Source: Lentzea sp. NBRC 102530
Lineage (GTDB): Bacteria > Actinomycetota > Actinomycetes > Mycobacteriales > Pseudonocardiaceae
Assembly (NCBI RefSeq): GCF_030269365.1
Contig: NZ_BSTF01000005.1
Span: 496,001-560,000 of the forward strand
Direction: 5' to 3'
Length of the DNA stretch: 64,000 nucleotides
Of the stretch, positions 15,745 to 26,780 are shown in pieces (position 1 is the first letter of the stretch; each line of letters opens with the position of its first letter). Under the pieces are notes generated by a model that did not search any database, was not told the origin of the DNA, and saw only the letters and a program-made list of their open reading frames with translations. The position numbers and the translations under genes were made by a program.

Positions 15745-16893
15745 GTGATTCCAGCGCAACGACAGAAGCCCCAGAAGGCCCGCAGGGTCAGCTGGGACGT
15801 CCTCCGCGTCGTCGCCATCGGGTGCGTGTTGCTCCACCACGCCACGCTCACGAGCGTCAGCAGCCACCCCGACCTCGGGCCGCTGCCGTTCACGTTCCCG
15901 ATGTCGATGGGCGCCAGCACGCTGATGGTCGTCTCCGCTTTCTTCGCCTGCGCGTCGCTCGACAGCGGCAAGCCGGGGCAGTTCCTGTGGAGAAGACTCG
16001 CCAGACTGCTGCCCGCGTACATGGCGGCGGTGCTGCTCACCTACGCGGTGCAGAGGTGGATCGCGCCGGAGGGGTGGAGCCAGCTCGACGGCAGGGACGT
16101 CGTCTACAACCTGCTGCTGATCAACCAGTGGATGCCGGACGTCAACATCGTCGACTTCGCCTACTGGACCGTGCCCGTGCAGATCGCGGCGTTCATCGCG
16201 GGAGCGGTGCTGGTGAAGTTCCTAAGAGGCACGAAGCTCCGTGTCTTCCTGTGGGCGCTCATCGTCACGCCGCTGCTGCTCCGGCCGTTGCTGGACCACT
16301 CACACACGTTGTTCGTCGTCTACAACGGGTTCGCGCTGCACAGGGCCCAGTTGTTCGCGGCCGGCATCGCCATCTGGCTGTGGCACAAGGACCGGCTGAA
16401 GACCCCGCACCTGGCCGCGCTCCTCGTCGCCACCCTGATCGCGCAGGCGGTTCACACGACCGAGTACGGATCGACGCTCGGCTTCGCCGTGCTGCTGCTC
16501 ATGGTGTGCGCGGCGGCCGCTGGACCCGATTGGGTGTTCTTCAGCCCGATCGCACGGCCGATCACGTGGCTCGCGGGCATCTCGTACGGCGTCTACCTCG
16601 TGCACCAGCAGATCGGCACCGTGGTGATGGACCGCATGCACGCCGTTGGGCTGCGGTCCTGGTGGCTCCTCGCGGGCTTCCTCACCTCGGCGTTCGTGCT
16701 GGGCTGGGCGATGACGAAGTTCGTCGAGAAGCCCGCCTACCAGCTGCTCACTCAGATCCAGTCGGGCAGTTCCGGCAGTTCACCGCGCAGGCCCGCGCCG
16801 TCGGAACGCCCCGTCAGCCACGCCAGCACGGCGCTCGCGGACCCGCTCACCGACTTGCGGCTCGCCGGACCGTTCACGGCCCACCTGCGCTGA
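15745..16893 (+). CDS. acyltransferase 3 family membrane protein
   Basis: This is a 382-residue integral membrane O-acyltransferase with about ten hydrophobic segments. The family motif is the opening RRVSWDVLRVVAIGCVLLHH, with the active-site histidine, followed by the WRRLARLLPAY motif. Such proteins acetylate or otherwise acylate cell-surface sugars or exported small molecules. The GTG at 15745 is used. The last 45 or so residues, after the final membrane helix, are low-complexity (SGSSGSSPRRPAPSERP) and are encoded antisense to the 3' end of the convergent gene, a 142-bp overlap that suggests the original stop was lost. Confidence 0.85.
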   Translation: MIPAQRQKPQKARRVSWDVLRVVAIGCVLLHHATLTSVSSHPDLGPLPFTFPMSMGASTLMVVSAFFACASLDSGKPGQFLWRRLARLLPAYMAAVLLTYAVQRWIAPEGWSQLDGRDVVYNLLLINQWMPDVNIVDFAYWTVPVQIAAFIAGAVLVKFLRGTKLRVFLWALIVTPLLLRPLLDHSHTLFVVYNGFALHRAQLFAAGIAIWLWHKDRLKTPHLAALLVATLIAQAVHTTEYGSTLGFAVLLLMVCAAAAGPDWVFFSPIARPITWLAGISYGVYLVHQQIGTVVMDRMHAVGLRSWWLLAGFLTSAFVLGWAMTKFVEKPAYQLLTQIQSGSSGSSPRRPAPSERPVSHASTALADPLTDLRLAGPFTAHLR

Positions 16894-17504
16894 GTGCCGT
16901 CGGGCAGGGTCACCTCGATCTCGAACGGGTCGACCCTGCCCTCGAACTGCCGGACGGCGTCGTCGAGGAACTCCTCCACGAACGCCGCGGGCAGGTCGTC
17001 GAACCCGACGCCCGCGTTCAGGTCGATGAGGTGGATCCAGATCTCCCGCAGCCGGAACAGCGGCACGGTGGACGCGAGGATCGACTGGCCCTTGGGCGCG
17101 GTGACCTCCGAACGCCACGCGTGCTGCGGGAACTCGCGGCACGCGACGTCGAACCGCTGGCACGCGGAGTCGAGGTCGGCCTTGATCACCTGCAGCAGAC
17201 GGTGCGAGCCCTCCTCGATGTCCGCGTCGCGATCCGCCCGCGAGGCGTAAGCCTGGTGCTCGACCCCGGTGCGCGCCCAGGTGAGCAGGTTCACCAGCGC
17301 GTCCGCGTTGCGCGCCAGGTGCGTGATGACGTGTCCGCGGGTCCAGCCGGGGAGCAGAGAGGCACCGCGCACGGCGGCCTCGTCCAGCTCCTCGACGACC
17401 TCGTAGAGCACGTCCGTCGCCTCGCGCACCGCCGTGATGTGCCGGTCGGGCACACCTCGCGGGGCGGGTACGGACGTCTGCTCAGTGGACGGCGTGTAGG
17501 TCAT
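16752..17504 (-). CDS. mycothiol-dependent maleylpyruvate isomerase family protein
   Basis: The 250-residue protein has the DinB-like four-helix MDMPI_N domain (SLLPGWTRGHVITHLARNAD, with metal-ligand histidines, and FRLREIWIHLIDLNAG) followed by the C-terminal MDMPI domain. Characterised members isomerise maleylpyruvate with mycothiol as cofactor in gentisate degradation, but most genomic paralogues are of unknown substrate, and no gentisate genes are nearby. The ATG at 17504 fits. Its 3' end overlaps the acyltransferase gene by 142 bp in antisense; its 5' end is divergent from uvrA. Confidence 0.88.
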   Translation of the reverse strand: MTYTPSTEQTSVPAPRGVPDRHITAVREATDVLYEVVEELDEAAVRGASLLPGWTRGHVITHLARNADALVNLLTWARTGVEHQAYASRADRDADIEEGSHRLLQVIKADLDSACQRFDVACREFPQHAWRSEVTAPKGQSILASTVPLFRLREIWIHLIDLNAGVGFDDLPAAFVEEFLDDAVRQFEGRVDPFEIEVTLPDGTQRRWAVNGPASRKSVSGSASAVLAWLTGRSDGAGLRGELPELPDWI

Positions 17505-17666
17505 GTGCTGCCTCTCCCCGACGTTGAGGCTTCTGATCGAAGTGACCAGCCTATGGGTAATCCCAGCTCAGGGGAATGCGATAGCGGTCCGAACCGTTTT
17601 TGTCGGGGGTGCGACCTAGCATGGTCGGCGGGTCGGTCGCAGCCTCCAATCCGATGCTAGTACTCT

Positions 17667-17682
17667 TCGAACGCTTGTTCGG
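17667..17682. promoter_or_regulatory. LexA (SOS) box before uvrA
   Basis: TCGAAC-GCTT-GTTCGG matches the actinobacterial/Gram-positive SOS box TCGAAC-N4-GTTCGA with one mismatch. It lies 48 bp before the preferred uvrA start. SOS induction of uvrA is established in related bacteria. Confidence 0.85.
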
Positions 17683-17729
17683 AAGAGTGTGGCGTGAGTG
17701 ACCCGCCAATCGCAGCCGAAGGGACCCCA

Positions 17730-20605
<2,876 letters not shown>

Positions 20606-20609
<4 letters not shown>

Positions 20610-20791
20610 TGATTCCACTCGATGCGCTGGCCCACCGCGAGCGCGCCCTTCAGGCGTCGCGCGGGGAGCCCGTGGTGTACCCCTTCAGCCTCGTGGAGGC
20701 GCTCGACTCGTCGGAGCAGGCACTCCGTCGCGTCGCGGCTGTCAGCTGGGTGCGGACCCTGGAACGGCTTCCTCATCTAGTCGACAAGTGA
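20606..20791 (+). CDS. small protein coupled to uvrA, 61 aa
   Basis: A GTG at 20606 and an ATG at 20609 overlap the uvrA stop codon, so translation would be coupled. The product is a single helical domain without cysteines ([13 protein letters not shown], then [21 protein letters not shown]). I do not recognise it. Its coding reality rests on the overlap, the codon pattern and the terminator placed right after its stop codon. Confidence 0.55.
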
Positions 20792-20802
20792 ACTCGTGTG
20801 GC

Positions 20803-20828
20803 CTAGTGGGGCACTCGAGCCCCACTAG
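20803..20828 (+). terminator. terminator of the uvrA operon
   Basis: CTAGTGGGGC / GCCCCACTAG forms a perfect 10-bp stem with a 6-nt loop, 11 bp after the small gene's stop codon. No U-tract follows. Confidence 0.75.
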
Positions 20829-20908
20829 AGCCATATGCCACGCCGTGAGGAATTCCCGGTCTGCTGTGACTTTTGCCCAGGACCTGTCACTCGGACGAGG
20901 GATCCGGG

Positions 20909-21388
20909 ATGATGGCGGCCGTGTCACTCAACCGCTATCGCTTCCGCAGCGTGTGGCACGTCGACGCGCCTCCGGACCTGGTGTACGAGGTCCTGTCGGA
21001 CATCGCGAACTACCCGCTGTGGTGGCGTGAGATCCGCAAGGCCGAGAAGATCGACGACGAGTCCGGCGTGCTCTACTGCCGGTCGTTCCTGCCGTTCCAC
21101 CTCGTCGTCCAGGTGAAGCACAGCATCAGGAACCAGCAGGCAGGGCTGTTGCGCGCGACGTTGTCGGGCGATCTCGAGGGCTACGCGAGCTGGGAGATCA
21201 CCGGCCGCGACGGCGGCACGGATCTGATGTTCGACCAGGAAGTGGTGGTCAACAAGGCGCTGCTGCGGCGCCTCGTGCTGATCGCCAAGCCGTTCTTCCG
21301 CGGCAACCACGACATGATGATGCGCGGCGGTTTCAAGGGCCTGAAACAGGTGCTCGAGGAGAAGGCCGCCGCCCGTCGCGAGTCCTGA
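20909..21388 (+). CDS. SRPBCC (polyketide cyclase/START-like) protein
   Basis: The 159-residue single-domain protein opens with a strand and the typical helix DAPPDLVYEVLSDIANYPLWW, continues with paired strands and ends with the long C-terminal helix (NHDMMMRGGFKGLKQVLEEKAA) of the helix-grip fold. Such proteins bind lipids or polyketide-like ligands, or act as cyclases; no polyketide genes are near. Several starts are close together (ATG 20909, ATG 20912, GTG 20921); 20909 is used. It stands alone, 4 bp from the convergent TetR gene. Confidence 0.85.
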   Translation: MMAAVSLNRYRFRSVWHVDAPPDLVYEVLSDIANYPLWWREIRKAEKIDDESGVLYCRSFLPFHLVVQVKHSIRNQQAGLLRATLSGDLEGYASWEITGRDGGTDLMFDQEVVVNKALLRRLVLIAKPFFRGNHDMMMRGGFKGLKQVLEEKAAARRES

Positions 21389-21392
21389 TCCG

Positions 21393-21986
21393 TCAGCGGC
21401 CGGACAGGTGCCGCACCAGAATTCCGAGCTGCTCCGCGTACTTCGCGGCGAACTCGGGCGTCGCGGGGTCCTGGCCGGTGATCTGACCGGCGCTCTGCCG
21501 CAACGTCAACGGCGCTGACGCGGCCGCCATCAGAGCCAGCAGCAGGAACGCGGGCTCCATCCCGGCGGGCAGCTCGCCCGCCTCCTGGCGCTTGCGCATC
21601 TCCTCGACCTGGCGCTGGAAGAACTCCTCGTCGGTGGGCGGGCTGTCGCCGGCGAGATTCGCCCACGCCCACATGCGGCCGTGGTCGGTGAGCGTCGTCA
21701 TCACGAACCCGGACACGACCTCGTCCAGCGACTGGCTGCGGCTCGCCAGTTCCTCCGCCGAGCCGTGCCAGCTCGTCGCGAGCTCCTTGTACAGGCCTTC
21801 CTTGCCGCCGAAGTAGTACGAGATCAGCTGTTTGTTGACGCCCGCCCGTGCCGCGATGTCCGTGGTGCGCGTCGCGGCGTAGCCCTTCGCGCCGAACTCC
21901 GCCGCGGCCGCTTCGAGGAGCAGGGCCCGCGTGCGTTCCGGGTCGCGCTTGCGTTCCGAGGCGCTGGGAGAGCGGCGTTGATCCAC
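21393..21986 (-). CDS. TetR/AcrR-family regulator
   Basis: The 197-residue regulator has the TetR helix-turn-helix (RTRALLLEAAAAEFGAKGY, then TTDIAARAGVNKQLISYYFGGKEGLYKELA) and an all-helical ligand-binding half. It is divergent from an FAD monooxygenase gene, with two palindromic operators between them, so it very likely represses that gene and itself. An ATG at 22019 would extend the protein by 11 residues but lies inside the proximal operator; the GTG at 21986 is therefore preferred. Confidence 0.9.
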   Translation of the reverse strand: MDQRRSPSASERKRDPERTRALLLEAAAAEFGAKGYAATRTTDIAARAGVNKQLISYYFGGKEGLYKELATSWHGSAEELASRSQSLDEVVSGFVMTTLTDHGRMWAWANLAGDSPPTDEEFFQRQVEEMRKRQEAGELPAGMEPAFLLLALMAAASAPLTLRQSAGQITGQDPATPEFAAKYAEQLGILVRHLSGR

Positions 21987-22011
21987 GTCGACACGGTAGC
22001 CGACCGCTTTA

Positions 22012-22048
22012 TCAACCATGAGGTTGACTTAATCAACCGTGCGGTTGA
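22012..22048. promoter_or_regulatory. twin TetR operators
   Basis: Two 16-bp palindromes, TCAACCATGAGGTTGA (22012-22027) and TCAACCGTGCGGTTGA (22033-22048), lie 21 bp apart, about two helix turns, between the TetR and monooxygenase genes. Their six-base arms are identical. Confidence 0.85.
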
Positions 22049-22059
22049 AACTCGGGGGC

Positions 22060-23217
22060 ATGCGAATCGCGGTGATCGGTGGGGGAATCGGCGGGCTGTG
22101 CCTGGCGCACGGGTTGCGCAAGGCCGGCGTGGACGTGGCGGTGTACGAGCGCGAACTGTCGCGCACGGACCGCCTGCAGGGGTACCGGGTGCACATCAAC
22201 CCGGACGGCGCCGCCGCGTTGAGGGAGTGCCTGCCCGCGGCGGGGTGGGAGAGGTTCGAGCGGAGCGCGGGGTCGGGCGGCAACGGCTTCGGGTTCCTGG
22301 ACCAGCGGCTCCGGCCGTTGCTCGTGCTCGACCCGGAGGAGGAGAAGCACTACTCGGCGAGCCGGATCACGCTCCGGCAGGTGTTGCTCGAAGGGCTGGA
22401 CGTGCAGTTCGGCAGGCGGTTCGAGCGCTACGAGCCGGGCGACGACATCAAGCTGCACTTCGAGGACGGCGGCGTCGAGTCCTGCGATCTGCTGGTCGGC
22501 GCGGACGGCATCAGGTCGCGGGTGCGGCAGCAGTACCTCCCGCACGCCGGCACCGAGAAGATCGGCGTCACGGCGATCGCGGGCAAGCTGTTCCTCGACG
22601 ACCACGACTGGGTGCCGCGCCACCTCGTCGACCGGGCCCACACGGTCGTCCCCACGACCAGGGCCGGCATGTTCCTGGCCGCGCACGACGGGCTGGGCGT
22701 CACGGACGAGACCGACCTGTTGTTCGACAACGTGCGTCCCTACCTGATGTGGGCCTACGCGGCGGCGGACCTGACCGTCCACGATGGACAGGGCCTCAAA
22801 GCCGAGGTGCTGCGCCGGATCACGAAGTGGAGCCCGGACCTGCGAAGGATCGTCGAGGCGTCACCGGACGAGACGATCAGCGAGTGGAAGCTGCGGTCCT
22901 CGAAGCCGATCGGCCGTTGGCAGCCCACGAACGTCACGGTGCTCGGCGACGCCATCCACGCGATGACGCCCATGCGCGGTATCGGGGCGAACATCGCGTT
23001 GAAGGACGCCCGGCTCCTGGCGCGCTGCATCGCCGAGGGTGGTGACGCGATCGCCCGCTACGAGAAGGAGATGCACGACTACGGCTTCGCGGCCGTGCGC
23101 GATTCGTTGCAGGCGGCACGCCGGTTCGCGGACGGAGGCCCGGTCGCGCGGACGATCTTCAAGACCGTGCTCAGGGCTGCTCAGGCCGTGCCCCCGCTCA
23201 AACGCGCGATGTTCTGA
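22060..23217 (+). CDS. FAD-dependent monooxygenase
   Basis: This 385-residue aromatic-hydroxylase-type flavoprotein has the FAD motif IAVIGGGIGGLCLAHGL at its start, the DG motif GADGIRSRVRQQ near residue 155 and the GD motif VLGDAIHAMTPMRGIGANIALKDA near residue 295. It should use NAD(P)H and O2 to hydroxylate or epoxidise a small hydrophobic compound, such as an antibiotic or polyphenol. Control by the divergent TetR protein fits a detoxification role (inference). The ATG at 22060 is chosen; the ATG/GTG-rich sequence upstream is operator. Confidence 0.92.
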   Translation: MRIAVIGGGIGGLCLAHGLRKAGVDVAVYERELSRTDRLQGYRVHINPDGAAALRECLPAAGWERFERSAGSGGNGFGFLDQRLRPLLVLDPEEEKHYSASRITLRQVLLEGLDVQFGRRFERYEPGDDIKLHFEDGGVESCDLLVGADGIRSRVRQQYLPHAGTEKIGVTAIAGKLFLDDHDWVPRHLVDRAHTVVPTTRAGMFLAAHDGLGVTDETDLLFDNVRPYLMWAYAAADLTVHDGQGLKAEVLRRITKWSPDLRRIVEASPDETISEWKLRSSKPIGRWQPTNVTVLGDAIHAMTPMRGIGANIALKDARLLARCIAEGGDAIARYEKEMHDYGFAAVRDSLQAARRFADGGPVARTIFKTVLRAAQAVPPLKRAMF

Positions 23218-23228
23218 GAAAAAAGATT

Positions 23229-23255
23229 GAACCGTTCTGGCCGCCTCTGCGTGTG
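23229..23255 (+). promoter_or_regulatory. possible ECF sigma-factor promoter
   Basis: TGAACC (23229-23234) is separated by 16 bp from CGTGT (23251-23255), the layout of many extracytoplasmic-function sigma promoters. It lies 36 bp before the lipoprotein start. The match is to a short, loose consensus. Confidence 0.35.
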
Positions 23256-23290
23256 AGTGGCGTTGGAGGGCACGAGCCAGGAGGTTCAAG

Positions 23291-24454
23291 ATGATCCGCA
23301 AGACCGTTGCGGTCGTCGCGCTGGGGTTGTTCGCACTGACCGCCTGCGCGGCCACGCCGGAGACGAAGCCGGTGGCACAGCAACAGCAGCAGGGCGCGGT
23401 GGCGTTGAAGACCGCCGGCATCCAGGACCTCGGCGAGATCATCACCGACGACCAGGGCTTCACCCTCTACCGCTTCGACGGCGACCAGCCGAACGTGTCC
23501 ACTTGCGACGGTGAGTGCGCCGCGACCTGGCCCCCCGCCACGGTCGCGGACGAGGACTTCGGCCTCGAAGGCGTCGACCGGAACCTGGTCGGCTCCCTCG
23601 TCCGCAAGGACGGCAGCCGCCAGCTCACCGTCGACGGCATGCCGCAGTACCGGTTCGCCAAGGACACCAAACCCGGCGAGACCAAGGGGCAGGGCCTGCA
23701 GGGCAAGTGGTTCGCCACCGCCAAGGACGGCAAGCGCACCCAGCTCACGGCGCGGACCGGTGTCGTCACGGGCCTCGGCGCGGTGCTGACCAACAACGCG
23801 GGCCTCACGCTCTACCGGTTCGACGGCGACACGGCCCAGCCGCCGGCGTCCACATGCGACGGTGGCTGCGCCGAAGCCTGGCCGCCGGTGATCGTCGAGG
23901 GCGACACGCCGCGCGTGAAGGGCATCGACTCGAAGCTGCTCGGCACCATCACCCGCGCGGACGGCAAGAAGCAGCTGACCGTCGCGAACTGGCCGCAGTA
24001 CACGTTCAAGAACGACACCAAGCCCGGTGAGGCCAAGGGCGTCACGGTCGCGAAGTGGTTCGCCACCGCCACCGACGGCAAGAAGGCCCAGCAGAACAAG
24101 GCGATCGCGCTCACCAGCGCGACCGTCGGCGACCTCGGTGTCGTCGTCACCGACTCCGACGGCATGACGCTCTACCGGTTCGACGACGACTCCGCCGACC
24201 CGCCCACGAGCAACTGCTCGGGTGCGTGCGCGGCGCAGTGGCCGCCCGCCTTCGTCGACGAGGGCTTCCAGGTGCAGGGCGTGGAAGCCTCGCTCGTGGG
24301 GACGATCGAGCGGGACGGGAAGAAGCAGCTCACCATCGCGGGGTGGCCGCAGTACCTGTTCGCAGGGGACAAGGTCTGCGGTGAAGCCAACGGGCAGGGC
24401 GTTGGCGGAAAGTGGTGGGCTACCAAGGCCGACGGATCTCGCGCCGGCCAGTGA
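23291..24454 (+). CDS. lipoprotein with three secreted repeats (SCO0930-like)
   Basis: The 387-residue product has a lipoprotein signal peptide ending in the lipobox LTAC (Cys19), a Gln-rich linker and three tandem copies of the secreted repeat of unknown function (PF03640 type). Each copy has TLYRFDGD or TLYRFDDD, a C-x3-C pair before A-x-WPP, and a W/MPQY-F segment. The repeats start near residues 45, 165 and 278. The protein is exported and tethered to the membrane; redox or haem-related functions have been proposed for relatives but are unproven. AGGAG precedes the ATG. A double hairpin follows the gene. Confidence 0.92.
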   Translation: MIRKTVAVVALGLFALTACAATPETKPVAQQQQQGAVALKTAGIQDLGEIITDDQGFTLYRFDGDQPNVSTCDGECAATWPPATVADEDFGLEGVDRNLVGSLVRKDGSRQLTVDGMPQYRFAKDTKPGETKGQGLQGKWFATAKDGKRTQLTARTGVVTGLGAVLTNNAGLTLYRFDGDTAQPPASTCDGGCAEAWPPVIVEGDTPRVKGIDSKLLGTITRADGKKQLTVANWPQYTFKNDTKPGEAKGVTVAKWFATATDGKKAQQNKAIALTSATVGDLGVVVTDSDGMTLYRFDDDSADPPTSNCSGACAAQWPPAFVDEGFQVQGVEASLVGTIERDGKKQLTIAGWPQYLFAGDKVCGEANGQGVGGKWWATKADGSRAGQ

Positions 24455-24513
24455 GAGGGGAGAGGAGAGCCTCGGTGGAACCTTTCCGGCCGGGGCTCAT
24501 CTCAAGGGGGAGA

Positions 24514-24539
24514 CCCCGGCGGTCTCGATGCCGCCGGGG
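24514..24539 (+). terminator. terminator hairpin 1
   Basis: CCCCGGCGG / CCGCCGGGG with loop TCTCGATG, followed by TTTCTCT, is a good rho-independent terminator for the lipoprotein gene. Confidence 0.8.
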
Positions 24540-24551
24540 TTTCTCTCCACC

Positions 24552-24587
24552 GGAGGTCCCGGCGGTCTCGACGCCGCCGGGGCCTCC
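24552..24587. terminator. terminator hairpin 2
   Basis: GGAGGTCCCGGCGG / CCGCCGGGGCCTCC with loop TCTCGACG lies 12 bp after hairpin 1 and 7 bp from the 3' end of the convergent galactosidase gene. Its core is a near copy of hairpin 1. It can serve both genes. Confidence 0.75.
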
Positions 24588-24594
24588 GTCGCGT

Positions 24595-26682
24595 CTACTT
24601 GAGGCGCAGCAGAACCGCCTGCTCGGGTTCGAGCACCGGCAGTTGGATCCCGACCTCCGCCAACACCGAACCGGGCAGCTCCAGCGGTGTCCAGTCCGCC
24701 GGCTGCCGCTGGCACAACGCGGGGTACCCGGCCGGGGCGTCGAACGTGACGCGGTACGTGCGCCGGGGGTCGAGCCCCGGCAACCGGACGCGGCGCGGCT
24801 TGTTCTGCACCGTCGTCGTCAGCTGCGCGTAGCCGAACAACGCCTCGGACCCGTCCGCCGCGACGACCCCGTGCACCCACGCCGAGGGGTCCGGGTGGTC
24901 CGAGTGCACGGCGACACCGCTGTGCAGCAACGACCGCACGTCCTTGTAGTACTCGATCGCGGCCTGCAGCCCGGCCCGTTCCTCGTCGGTCGCCGAGTTG
25001 ATGTCCCACTCGATGCCGAAGTGCCCGAACATCGCCGTGGCCACCCGGAACGACAGGTCGTGCACACGGCCCGTGGTGTGTGACTTCGTCGGACCGACGT
25101 GCGCACCCATCAGTTCCAACGGCAGGAACACGCCCGTCCACCGTTGGATCAACTGACGTTCCAACGCGTCGTTGCAGTCCGACGTCCACACACGATCCGT
25201 GCGCGCAAGCACACCGAGGTCGATCCGGCCGCCACCGGAGGAGCAGCTCTCGATCTCCACGTGCGGGTGCCGCAACCGCAGTTCGTCCAGCAACCGGTAG
25301 TACGCGGCCGTCTGCTCGTGCACCCGCGACCCGATCAGGTCCCGGTTGTGATCCCACTTCACGAACGCGATGTCGTTGTCGGTCAGAACAGCCGAAACCC
25401 GTTCGAGGATGTACGCGTACGCCTCGGGGTGCGCGATGTTGAGCACCTGCTGGTTGCGTGACGACGGCGGCAACACCCCGGCCCGCGGCCCGAGCACCCA
25501 GTCGGGGTGGGCGCGGTACAGGTCGGAGTCGGTGTTGATCATCTCGGGCTCGAACCACAGCCCGAACTCCATGCCCAGCGCCCGCACGTGCTTGATCAAC
25601 GGCGACAGCCCTTCCGGCCACACCGTCTCGTCGACGAACCAGTCACCGAGACCGGCGGAGTCGTCGCGCCGGTGCCGGAACCACCCGTCGTCCAGCACGA
25701 ACCGCTCCACGCCGATCGCGGCGGCGGTGTCGGCCAGCGACGTCAGCCGCGCGAGGTCGTGGTCGAAGTACACGGCCTCCCACGTGTTCAGCACGACGGG
25801 CCGCGGCCGCAGCGACCGTTCCCGCATCTGCCGGTGGAACGCGGCGCTGATGCCGTCGATGCCGTCGGACGAGTAGGCCGCGTAAACCCACGGCGACTCG
25901 TACTCCTGCCCGGCGCCGAGGATGATCTCGCCCGGCAACAACAACTCGCCACCGCCCAGCACGGGCGAGCCGTCGACCAGGTTCTCCGCGTACGTGACGT
26001 GGTTGCCGCTCCACGCCACGTGGACCGCCCACACCTCGCCGTCGCGGAACGAGAACCCCGGCGTCCCCGCCAGCAACCCGATGGTCGCGTCGTGACCGGT
26101 CCGCCCACGCCGGTTCTCCCGCACCCACGACCCGTGCTGGAACGCCTGCCGCTGCGGCGACCGCTCGCGGCTCCACCGCCCGGTGAAGTCGAGCAACTCG
26201 GCGGCGTGCGCCGGAACGGGAAGCGCGGTCTCCAGCCCCTCCACCGAGTACGGCGTCGAACCGTCGTTGCGCACGACGTGCCGGACCCTGACCATCCCGG
26301 ACGGCAACAGCTCCACCGTGCCGCTCACGGTCAGCTCGGCGGCCGCGTCCGCGGCGGTGTACCGGAAGATCGAACCCTCGTGGCCGTACGAGGTCACGGT
26401 GAGCGCGGGGGCGAAGTGCTCACCGGCGCGGTGGCCGCGCAACCCGGGACGACCCAGGTACCCGGCGCCGGCGTCGGGCAGCAGCGCGAGCGGGATCGGC
26501 TCGTCCGGCGCGTTGTTGGGGTTGGTCCACGAAACGGCGTCGACCAGGCCGCGCAACGCTGCCTGGTCGACGTCTCCGAGCGTGCGCCCCCAGTGCGTCA
26601 CGACCGGCAGGCTCGCGCCCTGGACCGAGATGACGACGCTGGAGGTGTCGTCGTGCAGGTGCACGACCTCCGTGTTGCTCAT
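24595..26682 (-). CDS. alpha-galactosidase, GH36
   Basis: This 695-residue enzyme releases terminal alpha-galactose from oligosaccharides such as raffinose or melibiose. It has the N-terminal beta-sandwich of GH36, the catalytic barrel from about residue 330 (RFVLDDGWFRHRRDD), the nucleophile aspartate in AFVKWDHNRD and the acid/base aspartate in TSDCNDALER. The ESCSSGGGRIDLGVLARTD stretch is also diagnostic. No signal peptide is present, so it is cytoplasmic. The ATG at 26682 is used. The 98-bp gap upstream (26683-26780) has a TTGACA-like -35 box on the minus strand and two CGCTTGA repeats, so it may have its own regulated promoter. Confidence 0.93.
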   Translation of the reverse strand: MSNTEVVHLHDDTSSVVISVQGASLPVVTHWGRTLGDVDQAALRGLVDAVSWTNPNNAPDEPIPLALLPDAGAGYLGRPGLRGHRAGEHFAPALTVTSYGHEGSIFRYTAADAAAELTVSGTVELLPSGMVRVRHVVRNDGSTPYSVEGLETALPVPAHAAELLDFTGRWSRERSPQRQAFQHGSWVRENRRGRTGHDATIGLLAGTPGFSFRDGEVWAVHVAWSGNHVTYAENLVDGSPVLGGGELLLPGEIILGAGQEYESPWVYAAYSSDGIDGISAAFHRQMRERSLRPRPVVLNTWEAVYFDHDLARLTSLADTAAAIGVERFVLDDGWFRHRRDDSAGLGDWFVDETVWPEGLSPLIKHVRALGMEFGLWFEPEMINTDSDLYRAHPDWVLGPRAGVLPPSSRNQQVLNIAHPEAYAYILERVSAVLTDNDIAFVKWDHNRDLIGSRVHEQTAAYYRLLDELRLRHPHVEIESCSSGGGRIDLGVLARTDRVWTSDCNDALERQLIQRWTGVFLPLELMGAHVGPTKSHTTGRVHDLSFRVATAMFGHFGIEWDINSATDEERAGLQAAIEYYKDVRSLLHSGVAVHSDHPDPSAWVHGVVAADGSEALFGYAQLTTTVQNKPRRVRLPGLDPRRTYRVTFDAPAGYPALCQRQPADWTPLELPGSVLAEVGIQLPVLEPEQAVLLRLK

Positions 26683-26780
26683 GCGGGCCCCGTCCACATC
26701 AAACACAAATGAACATTGCGCCGATCCTCAAGCGCGGGACTCGCGTTGTCAAGCGTTGGAAATTGTTTGGTTGTGTCCGG

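Noticed and set aside
15654-17660. 668-residue plus-strand frame across the acyltransferase and MDMPI genes
   Set aside because: Low-complexity translation in a shifted frame; the true genes in both strands have clear family motifs.
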